Below are positions 55,101 to 64,000 of a stretch of DNA of 64,000 nucleotides, piece by piece. Made by a program: the position numbers and the translations under genes. Each line of letters starts with the position of its first letter. The stretch's first letter is position 1. Under the pieces are notes generated by a model, which was not told where the DNA came from, searched no databases, and was given only the letters and a program-made list of their open reading frames with translations. The stretch is from positions 12,717,411-12,781,410 of the forward strand of contig NC_133476.1 in the NCBI RefSeq assembly GCF_025370935.1. The letters run 5' to 3'. Origin of the DNA: Choristoneura fumiferana (taxonomy: Eukaryota; Arthropoda; Insecta; Lepidoptera; Tortricidae).

Positions 55101-58045
55101 CACCACAAAATCTTCACAGTCACGAACTAATTAGTAAGATAATATAAAATAACATTGGCTAAAAGTAACAACTTGCACGCTGTTGATTTTATAAATATGC
55201 TGCTGCATTAGTAATAAATATAATAACATCGGTATTCTTACACACGTTATTGATTCGTGTATTCGTTGAACGGTGGTAATGCTAGGGTGGCGGGCGGAGC
55301 CGCGAATTATTGATGATCGAATCGAATCCAAACCGATTCCCGTGAGGTGTTGGACCTCGCCGCAAGGCACTCACAATTGAATATTTCAATTTTTGCTCAT
55401 ATCGGAAATCAAATAAATAAAGATGAATTTGGCTTATGCAATCACAATCTGAACAAATAGCATAAATAAAGATAACTTCACTGAAACTGTTGATTAAATC
55501 TAAACGTTGGTTTCAATTTACTTGCTGCTTTTGTAACGTCGTTCATTATTCATCACAACGAATAGAACATTATGACTTCTGCAATTAATGAAGGATTATT
55601 TTATAACAAACTAATGCAATATGTAATGTAACTATTCTAAAGAGAAAGTAACAACGGGTAGGGGGAGACTAGGATAATAATATGAGATTGACAAATGATC
55701 GAACAAGAAGCACCGCGCGCGCGGGGATCTGACTAGCGGGCAGCGCCCGGAAGATACCTATTTCAGCTATTTAACGAGCGAGGCCTGAGCACCCATCGCC
55801 ATTGTCGTGCAGTGTTACACGGATGAGCTTCCAATCATTCTTGGGTTTATATTAAGTTCACTACTATAATTGTGTGTATCTCTAAAAGCTACAACTTTAA
55901 TTATTGCTTTATCGTGAGTTTTTAAGTTCAGTGAAGAGATAAAAAACTCTTGATTGAAAGGTCTTTTATAAAAAACGTCGAAAAAACTACTTACTTTGAT
56001 TTAATTGAGTCTGATTTATGTAAAAGGCAGGAAGCTTTTAATTTCTGTTTTCCAGTAATTTGCTAAATTTAATAAAACAATCTTTATAAACCAAGTAAAA
56101 CTAAAGCCGATAATCCTTTTCTCGCAAATATAAGCAAATCATCCATATGCATGCCGGTGTGGCAGTCTACCGACACGAGGGTGCTGCCTGCGCCCGGCCG
56201 CCAAGGCTGCGCGCTCCGCTAAGCACTGTAAATACTCCCCCGGTCACGTAGCATCGCTGCAAACTGTTGAATATTAATATAAAATAATATACCCAGAAAG
56301 AAATTCAGCTGAAACTAAATGGAAAAAACCTGGTCCCCGAAGCAAATCCTCCGCACGCCGACTCAAATTGTAAAATATTAAATAACTGTCAGGCTTTGTG
56401 TGCGGTATTATAATTCTTACAACGAATGCAATGTACCATCAACCAAATATGTGGTCTACCACACTAAAGTTGATAATCGTTTGCATGTCTTAATAACAAT
56501 ATCAATAAACATGTCTGTCTGTCAACTTGAAACTTATTTGGCTGATAGTACCTTTTTATTTTGACGTCAAGCTTAAGAGTAGAGGACGTACGAGTATATA
56601 TTTATGTATGTATGTATTTTAAACCGTGTTTTAAAGTTTGAACACTGTTACAGAATAGAATAATGCACACATTGTCATGGTGTACGTTAACTAGCTCATA
56701 TTGTGCACCTCTTTCTTTACGTTGCCTTCTTTGCTCGCCCTAAGTAACTACTGTTGGTTTCATTCGATACCTGTAAATTTCACATTACTTTTCGAAGTAA
56801 TTTTAAAATCCAATACAGCATTTACAAATTAAATATTGAAGTAGGTTCATCCCTAATATAAACATCAAGTCTTTACATGTATGCTTGATAGGGAGTAAGT
56901 TTTATTATCGCTGCTTGGCGGGTCTATGTTTGTGTTTACAAAATCCAGCATCTGTTCAGTGATGAAGGAGTGCCCGGGGACGCTGGGTGGTTGGGGGAGA
57001 GAGAAGGGGACTGCACCTACGCGTTCCCAAAAGCCCCCATCCCATGTCATTAATCTAACATTGCGCGGTTGAGAACCGCATTCCGCATTCAAATAACGCT
57101 GTAATAAGGAGTTCTTAAGATTTTTCTCCTGTGGCTTTGTTATTCCAATGTTTCTTGTAAAATGTCAGCAATAACTTGACGGTTACGTTTTTACCCCACG
57201 TAAACAAACTCGTTTGCATAAAACCTTATTATAGTTCGAGTAAGTAAAAAATAAAGTACTTATGCCGTGCGTAGACGTATAAATGTAATAGTCGTTGAAC
57301 TTGTAAATAGCTGCTATCGATGTGTCAATACATATGTCTCCTCTTGAAATTATCGTAAGTCGTAAGCAAGGTCCCTTGTCGGTGACCCCAACTATACCCT
57401 ATTATCTACTCATTAATGTGGCTTGATATGATGTAGGTATATGTATGTATGAAGATAAAAAAAATATTTGTAATATTTATGTTGGAAATTGTACTTTATA
57501 AACGTGTATGTAGATATTAAGCGTAGCCTACGCTGCCTAGGTAAGGTAAACGCGTTTCAACTTACTACTCAACTTTTCTCATTAGGCATCAGTAGCTAGG
57601 TACCTTCGAGTAGACTGGTTTCGAGCCTTTTGGCCCGTTACTAATGAAAAGGTTTTGTCTTAAAAGTTACCGATAAAGTTTTGGAAACACATATCCTCTG
57701 TGTTGATGGGGTACTTAGAAAATACCGTAAACGCCTGAGCAGATCACTGATTGAAAATTTCAAACTACATTTTTCATTCATAGCTCCGCCGTCGGCTTTG
57801 TAGCAGGGTCGATGACGCATGACATTAAATCCAGAGCCGACTTGTGTCGCCTTCAATTACATTCAATTGTTCTTGATGTAATTACCTAATTGTGAAACGT
57901 GACATGGTATGCCTCTGCTCTGCTTAGAGACTCAACCTATTCCTTAAATACAAAAATGATGAAGTAAGACCACGATACGCTCTATATAGTAAGTTATAAT
58001 AGAAATTATTAAGTATAAAAGCGTTTATCGCGAGACATTCTCTAA
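55100..58045. other. Repeat-poor intron stretch with several GC-rich patches
   Basis: Patches at 55700-55830, 56150-56260 and 56950-57080 stand out from AT-rich flanks and match no repeat seen here. The 57.0 kb patch is open on the minus strand across 56865-57092 (75 codons) without a recognisable domain. They may be alternative promoters, conserved non-coding blocks or unrecognised exons. Confidence 0.3.
55690..55870 (+). promoter_or_regulatory. Candidate alternative promoter inside the putative intron
   Basis: A GC-rich GCACCGCGCGCGCGGGGATC block is followed by TATTTAA at 55768-55774 and an initiator-like GTGCAGTGTT about 43 bases downstream (55807-55816), on the same strand as the gene. 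The TATA spacing is longer than usual. A nearby ATG (55823) gives only ten codons, so an exon from here would need a different start. Weak. Confidence 0.25.
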
Positions 58046-58046
58046 C

Positions 58047-58284
58047 ATCCCACTAATATTATAAATGCGAAAGTTTGTAAGTTTGTTTGTTTGTTGGTTT
58101 TTTTGTTTGTTTGTTACTCCATCACGTCAAAACCGCTTAACCGATTTAGATGAAATTCGGTCACAGATAGTTTGTGTTACGGGAAAGGATATAGGATAAT
58201 TTTTATCCCGGGAAATATAATAGTTCCTACGGGATAGCGATAAACGACTTCTACGCGGACGGAATCGCGGGTAACAGGCTAGTT
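58047..58284 (-). mobile_element. Family T repeat, complete, reverse
   Basis: It starts ATCCCACTAATATTATAAAT, has (GTTT)n, AACCGCTTAACCGATTTAGA, TTATCCCGGGAAATATAATA and ends GCGGGTAACAGGCTAGTT, complementary to the 49967 copy. Confidence 0.7.
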
Positions 58285-61005
58285 CTTTCATAAAAACCCT
58301 TTTATTTTTCTTCTACGAGTAATCTTCATGAATTTACCCTCTCGTATCCGCTGTCTTCTGTAAAGTGATTAGGATAAGTGAAGGTATCGAATTTCGTTAA
58401 ATTAGATTGTACACCTATTTTATACGCCGTACACGTTTAGTAGCTTTTATAAATACGCTACTGGCATGTGAATTAGCTAATCGGGATTCTAATACAAATG
58501 TATTGCCGTCATTATGAGCTTGGTTGCCACAGACTTAATAGTAGATTATTGTCGTGGTCTGGAAGTAGGCAATTGCTGGCTGAGTATGAGTAAGTCAGCA
58601 ATTGCTTTTCCAGCCGAGACTAATATAAAGCTTTTCTCAAAAATGGTGAATAATTCTGAAATAGTATAAACTTTTTCTCAAAATATATTATAAAATTTAA
58701 TTTTAGTCCAATATTTTTCTTATGCTGTCCCGCCTTTTTTCATTAAAAATAAACTGCAGGTGTATTTTTCCACCGAAAACACCACAAGCTATTTCAGACC
58801 CAATAGAAAAAGTCCGGAGTTCCAACAAAATATCTGATACCGGCCATTAGACTTAGCTGTATACGACTTGTGCCAAAATTTCCATAGCCTTTTTAACTTA
58901 AAAAAAAAAAGTGACTAATTGCAGGCGCGCTAATTCATTATTGTCGAGCTAGCGCGCCTGCAATCTTTTTAACTTTTTAATTTTTCGCTGACCATAAACT
59001 ATGCACTTCACCTTCTGATATGTAAAGAATAATGTCAACTTTTACGGTCATTTTTGAGAAAAAGTATTTTTCTTTTGGGAGAGTGCGACTGCAATAATGG
59101 CTGAAACGTTCACGAAAAACTGAACCATAACTGTGATTTCACCGAAATGTGTTAACGAAGCCACACGAATAGAAAATATACCTACCTAAAAATTAACATT
59201 CTTTCAATGAAACCTACATCAAGTGGATTAAATTGTTTATGCCTATGCGCAGTTACTTTGTTTTTGTGTCGAACGAAAGGTCTTGTGTGAAGCTAAATTC
59301 AAACATACTATAAATAAAACAAACGCTTACATGTGTTGTCGAACATATAAGTTTATGTTTACATTAGTTAGTTAAGGCTATGTTGCCATGCGTGAAGTCT
59401 TGGAATAGCCCGGACGCTAACGTCTGTGTGAGCAGATTCTTATTAAGAAGCCTGGTGTTTGGGTGCAAGACGAATCGCAGACTCGCTCTATAAAAAGTCA
59501 GTTTGTTTACGCGACAGCTCTGCCCGCCGGATATGACTGGACGGTGGCGTACCACATGTAATGGGCATTGCAGCTTTTAAGTGAGTAGCTCAAAGTGTTT
59601 GCCGCGACCATTATAGTTTGAGCGACGTAAAATTTTAATGACCTTTTGTATTTATAGTTATAGAGTTCGCTAAAGATGTTCCACCATCAAATGATCATTT
59701 TTTTATTGCTTATGTACGTCGACATATCCTACTTGACATGGCGTACACAATTCTGTCTTTTTTTAACTTTGCATGTGAAAGAGCTTAATTTTTGAAATCC
59801 CGGTTATTTTTGTGTATTCCTAACACGTACACAGTAGCTCCACGGAGTGTTGAGTATGAGTCACGTCCATTGTCTGGTTATGGTTCCATAAATATCACTA
59901 CGATCTTAGGGAATGCTTTAATGCTATGCTAACAAAAGAGCGACATTATAATTCTGGACTGTCAGGTCGCCAGTAGCGCCTGCTCACCAGTGTCTCAGTG
60001 AACAATTAGAGCTAACAAGAGTAGAGAGCTCTTGGTACGCGGAAGAGTCGACTCTGCACTCTATATGCCCTCCGTCGCCCCGGATTATTTATACCTACGA
60101 CTAGATATAATCCTTTTACCTATTATTTTCTTTCGCCTGCTAAAGCATTATAACCCTATGCTCGTCTTTATTGACTCTCACGAAAGTAATGTCGTAAGCG
60201 TAAGCGTCGTTATAGTAGTTATGGCATATTACCTGCTTTACGCCTTTTCATTATTTCGTCGCCTTTATTACATTTCCCCCGATGAAACACTTTTATAACA
60301 AGGTTTATTAACAATGAGAGATATAGCTATTAGACGAATAACATGCGCAAGCGTATCAGTAACAAATTAGTTTATAAGAAAAGGTATACGTACAACGGAT
60401 TGTATTGTGTTGCGAAGATAGGGATTTAACCGTGGGAATGCAGGAGTGTAAGCTCAGTCCTGACGAGGGCTACGACGTGAAGAATAGCAGCAATGAAGAG
60501 CTGCGAGAAACCCGCTTTGTGGAGCAACGATTAATAATATCTCTTTTAAAGAACTCTTCTCCCAGGCCCCCACCCACCCTTTAGGCTTTTAACGGTATCG
60601 ATATTGTCCGGCTTGTACTGCGAATAAAACATGATAAAGTGACATTTTATTACCCGCTGTTGAAAACGACTAGGTATGCATTGAATTTATTTCAATGTAC
60701 TATGTATCATGTATAAAGGAAGCAGTTTCTTATTACCGATGTCAATTTTATTTGAATGACTCCACGGAGGCTTATACAATATTTGTTATTTTTTCTCAGT
60801 TGAGCGAGCTTTGTGACTGAAGTCTTAAGAATTTGGGTAGGTCTATCCTAAACGTGCTAAGCGAGGTCGGCAGTAAAATAAATGACGGAAACATTTAAAC
60901 GAGTTTTATTGTTCTTATGTTGAGATTTGAATAATATAGTGAAACGTCGCTATTATTTTTATTGGTAGTAAATGTTTTAATTTAAAATCCTCTTTGCAAG
61001 AATAG
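58285..61005. other. Putative intron DNA; one small perfect hairpin, no gene
   Basis: The only structure noted is the hairpin at 58918-58964. A forward open stretch at 60032-60298 begins with TTG and has no supporting features. Confidence 0.35.
58918..58964. repeat. Perfect 14 bp GC-rich hairpin
   Basis: ATTGCAGGCGCGCT (58918-58931) and AGCGCGCCTGCAAT (58951-58964) are exact complements with a 19-base AT-rich loop. The stem is GC-rich in an AT-rich setting, and a run of ten A precedes it. It might be a tiny MITE. Confidence 0.8.
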
Positions 61006-61009
61006 GTAT

Positions 61010-61152
61010 GTACAGTCACCAGCATTAATGTCTGCCACAGCAGAGCGTGCAAAAATAACTGACACGTCCTTCCGGCCCTGGAAATAGAGTCTTATCGAAT
61101 AAGATATTTTATGCACGCTTGTTGTGTCAAATATTGGTGCTGGCGACTGTAC
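61010..61152. mobile_element. Hairpin MITE 'gtacagtcaccagca', copy 2
   Basis: It is a same-orientation near-identical copy of 9372-9508, including the inner TGACACGTCCTTCCGGCCCT. It differs by a short insertion in the middle (TCTTATCGAATAAGATA) that is itself a small palindrome. Confidence 0.75.
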
Positions 61153-61324
61153 TAAACTGAACGTATAATCTTAACGTAGAGAAGGCTAGACTTATTAAAT
61201 TAACTATTAATGAAAGATATTGAATGCGAGAAAATACTCGTAAAGAAGTCATCTAAGAAGACACCATATTATACGTATGAAATGTGGGAACAATAATAAG
61301 ATAGGCAATCCAGCCGGCTCCATT

Positions 61325-61725
61325 AACCCATCTAATATAATAATTCCTACTAGTAGTTAATATAAATGAGAAAGTTTATTTGTCATGTAGTTTGTGCGTG
61401 CGTGTGTACGTGTTTTTGTTACTCTTTCACGCTAAAACATCTGGACGGATTTGGATAAAATTTGGTATGCATGTAGCTGAGTCTTTGAAATAATATGTAG
61501 TACTTACTCCGATATTCCCATGCCACGGGATCGAATGTAGGGATATAAAATAATAAAATTAAAATAAAGCCGCTAAATCGTAAGTTTTTCCACGGGTGTT
61601 CTTCATGCAACTTAGGAAAATGAAGGATACTATGTAACTTTTGAGAATTCTCATGGGAATTTTGTAATGTTTCGGAGTTTGAATTTAACTGTCCGATCCG
61701 CGCGACCGAAGCCGAAGTAAAGGCC
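61325..61725 (-). mobile_element. Family T-like repeat, reverse, diverged
   Basis: TATAAATGAGAAAGTTTATT, TTACTCTTTCACGCTAAAAC, CGGATTTGGATAAAATTTGG and GCGCGACCGAAGCCGAAGTA keep the family order with an inserted middle of about 150 bases. Confidence 0.5.
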
Positions 61726-62610
61726 AATAATTAATAAACAAAGAGCTGTGCTATTGTATAGGTACGTAACGTACCAAAAAATGTTTATGGCCCAAAATTC
61801 TGACGTCACATAAATAAACTGAGTGGCCGTAATTCAGCGCGAGCTTAGTTGTACACACGATACACGCACGAACGAGAAAATAAAATAATCATTTCACTTT
61901 GAAAGCTTTTACTTAAAGATAATCTAATGTACCTATAACAAAACAGTATTGTTCAACCAGGGAGTCAACAATTTTACGTTCATGGATATATAAGTAATTC
62001 AAGTGAAGTTAATATAAAAGCATGTAAAAAATGCGAAATCGCCTATATTATAATTTGATGGTAAAACAAGGATATAAATCCATTCTTGCATTGCAACTAA
62101 TATTTCTAAAGTGCATAAGTAGTTGTATCACCAAAATGCGAAATAAACCTCCAATTTAATTAGGAACACGCATAATCTAAATTCTTAATATTCCTGCCTC
62201 TCCAGAAATATATGTAATTAATATAATGATATCTCATTATCAATGGTAAAGTAATGCACATGTTTGGTTCAACTCGCCCATCAAGTGCGCTTTTAGCGAG
62301 TTACTTACGCACGCAATTGCGCTCAATAACCACTTCCTAATTTTCTCGTTTCCGGTACAGAGCCGTACCTATAGCAAACAGCACTTAATATTTATTATTT
62401 AATATTGTACGCCGTATTATTACTTTTGAAATAGACTATACAACAAGACATTTTGTAAAATTGTTATAGATATCTGAACCTACTGCATGTATGGGTATGG
62501 TTGCGTACTACAGTACAGGAATAATTTAAATACAAACTGCTCCAAATAATATTTAAATGAGCATTCGTATTCATTTACCGCTTTATAAAAATAATAATAA
62601 AGTCAAAGGG

Positions 62611-62727
62611 TCGGCAACGCACCTGTGATTCCCCTCGAGTTGCGGGTGTCCATGGGCGACGGTGATCGCTCTCCATCAGGTAACCCGTCTGCTCGTTTTC
62701 CCCCCTCTTATATATATATAAAAAAAA
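62611..62727 (+). mobile_element. LINE/SINE 3' end 'ggcaacgcacctgtga', copy 2
   Basis: It has the same block order as 22753-22860 (GGCAACGCACCTG, GCGGGTGTCCATGGGCGACG, GTGATCGCTCTCCATCAGG, CTGCTCGTTTTCCC), ending in a (TA)n A-rich tail. It is 1.2 kb before the second coding exon. Confidence 0.6.
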
Positions 62728-62729
62728 AC

Positions 62730-63880
62730 TCATTTAACTTCAAGTAAATTAAGGTACTTATATAATATAAATTTAATGGGAATTGTTGGTTAAAATAAGT
62801 AGGTATCCATTTCGAGTAAAGGATGAAAGTTATCACGTCCCAATTCTGTTTAAATTCAGCAGTAACAAAGCAGGAGGGTGTCCTGCCGCGTGAGACTTCA
62901 CTCGCAATTTAATTTGGCCCCGGCAGGCGTTTCGGACGTAAAATAAAAGCAATTGTGCCTACGTTGTAAAAGCCGCTTTTGTGATATCGATTCGATACTT
63001 AAATATTTTCGGGGTAATTGTTCGCAAGCTGTTTTGCGTTATTCCGCTGAGTGAACATTTGTGAAACGTATATCGAAGATCGATATGGAAAGAAAACTCG
63101 TACGTTGTTGTTCAGCCGCCGGGGGTTTTGCGTTGATTGGTGGTGACTGACGGCTCCCTACTCGAGATCGAATGCGACTCGTGGGTTGGCACGAGTTCTC
63201 TATGTGTCAATATTTCGATTCGCAGCCCAGAAACGTCAACTATAAACGGCTGTACATATTTATTGCGACAGAATTAGTGTTGACCACGTCCCTGAAATGA
63301 AATGACTATAAATTCTTCGACATAACAACGTCGCCTTCATGAAAATCAACGTGCTTGATCTACATTCTTCTGTGTTTTATGATGATTTTTTATTACTGTC
63401 TAGAATCCTTCATGATGTAAATCTATCAATGTCTTGTTATATTTTATAGTACATTTATATTTTTATCACTCAAAGCTAGGTCAATCGACACTATGTTTGT
63501 CAATTCATTAAGAGCAGTTTTTCTGGGATATATATATTTTTTTAATCAATATTTATATTAAAGTTCCCTGATATTCCGAATTTGCTTTGAAATACACAAT
63601 GAGAATCAATAGGTATGCAATTAATATCGACGAGTAGGTAATTATTGCCTTCCTGCATTTTGTCTCTTTGTAAATTTATTGTACTGATTCGTGATGTTCT
63701 ATATAGAATATGTATTTGTAATGTATTTTATTACAGAAAAACGTAAATAAATACTTAACCAATTTATATGGATGCTGCAAATTTATATGGATGGAGCAAA
63801 CTTTAATAAAAATAAACTAATTTGGCATTTTTGTACGTGGTGTATTGTTTACCTACTCATTACTGACGAAATTGTCCGTG
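62730..63880. other. Intron DNA before the second exon; GC-balanced block at 62.9-63.24 kb
   Basis: No transposon is recognised. Bases 62900-63240 are less AT-rich than what follows and match nothing else here, including a small inverted pair ATATCGAAGATCGATAT near 63068-63085. It could be a conserved intronic element near the 3' splice site. Confidence 0.3.
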
Positions 63881-63890
63881 TGTATTCCAG

Positions 63891-64000
63891 CACATGGTGG
63901 GGACGGGTATGGCGGCCCCGTTCCCGGCGGCGGCGGCGGCTGCAGCCGCGGCGGCCCAGTTTGCCGCCAATGGCGACGCGATGGCCATTGTCAAAGCTGA
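63891..64000 (+). CDS. Second coding exon (partial) of an alanine-rich protein, cut by the window end
   Basis: The exon follows TTCCAG ending at 63890, with a branch-point-like CTGAC at 63863-63867, 24 bases upstream of the AG. From 63891 the frame reads H-M-V-G-T-G-M-A-A-P-F-P, then ten alanines, then QFAANGDAMAIVKA and a split codon GA-. That is 36 codons with no stop. Of the other two forward frames, one stops at 63998-64000 and the other gives an Arg/Trp/Pro-rich product. Local composition switches abruptly from AT-rich to strongly GC-rich at the acceptor, with mixed alanine codons (GCG, GCT, GCA, GCC), which indicates coding selection rather than a plain GCG microsatellite. Poly-Ala N termini are frequent in insect transcription factors and RNA-binding proteins. 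If the next residue is Glu, VKAE would fit the sumoylation consensus (hydrophobic-K-x-E). No domain is visible yet, so function is not assigned. Confidence 0.72.

Larger units (their letters stand above)
26647..63890 (+). other. Putative 37.2 kb first intron of the alanine-rich gene
   Basis: The span begins GTGAGT and ends TTCCAG, and the flanking exons are phase-compatible. It is 37,244 bases long and contains most of the transposon insertions described below, plus several repeat-poor stretches. Alternative first exons could lie inside it, for example near 55.7-55.9 kb. If another exon in the span is used, it would have to end in phase 0 to splice to 63891. The intron call depends wholly on the exon pairing. 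Confidence 0.5.

Noticed and set aside
60032..60298. Forward 88-codon frame with hydrophobic segments
   Set aside because: It begins with TTG, has AT-rich composition like its flanks and no splice or family evidence.

Overview
The window looks like nuclear DNA of a lepidopteran insect (moth or butterfly). It is AT-rich with no operons and no long open frames. It is packed with dispersed repeats that, from general knowledge, are typical of Lepidoptera: tRNA-headed SINEs, short LINE 3' ends, hairpin MITEs, and a large family running from a 'ccggccaagagcg' start to a 'ggaaccctaaaaa' end. No bacterial, plasmid, phage or viral gene was recognised. No functional tRNA, rRNA or CRISPR array was found.

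One host gene is supported. A GC-rich block at about 26190-26646 leads to an ATG at 26635, followed by only four codons (MYYP) and a GTGAGT splice donor at 26647. The window ends inside a second coding exon at 63891-64000. That exon follows a branch-point-like CTGAC and a TTCCAG acceptor, and it reads HMVGTG...(ten Ala)...QFAANGDAMAIVKA in the frame the first exon predicts (phase 0). If the two exons belong together, bases 26647-63890 are one 37.2 kb first intron. The gene would encode a low-complexity, alanine-rich N terminus of the kind common in developmental transcription factors and RNA-binding proteins. I cannot name the gene. A second GC-rich block at 25.14-25.37 kb may be part of the same promoter region or an alternative first exon.

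Layout. 1-13.7 kb is upstream intergenic DNA with LINE 3' debris, inverted-repeat MITEs, an internally rearranged SINE and a roughly 380 bp segmental duplication (10.15-10.53 and 11.42-11.81 kb). 13.7-14.6 kb holds a fold-back-like element built from many ATTTCATGA/TCATGAAAT half-sites, with a shorter relative at 29.0-29.3 kb. 20.9-24.9 kb is a dense nest: a TIR element, a 767 bp element studded with CGAATAAACG motifs inserted in an older repeat, a decayed LINE ORF2 C terminus, and others. 25-26.7 kb is the promoter/first-exon region. 26.7-63.9 kb is the putative intron. It carries hairpin MITEs (27.6, 28.4, 42.6 kb), SINEs (39.4, 42.0, 44.5, 53.1 kb), a roughly 600 bp near-palindrome (48.2-48.8 kb), a nested TIR element (49.0-49.9 kb), a tandem array (51.3-51.9 kb) and a 20 bp minisatellite grown from a SINE head (53.4-53.5 kb). 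It also contains several kb-scale stretches without recognisable repeats that could hold enhancers.

All family assignments are from reading the sequence and general knowledge. No database search was possible. Repeat boundaries are good to a few bases where terminal inverted repeats are visible and to tens of bases elsewhere.
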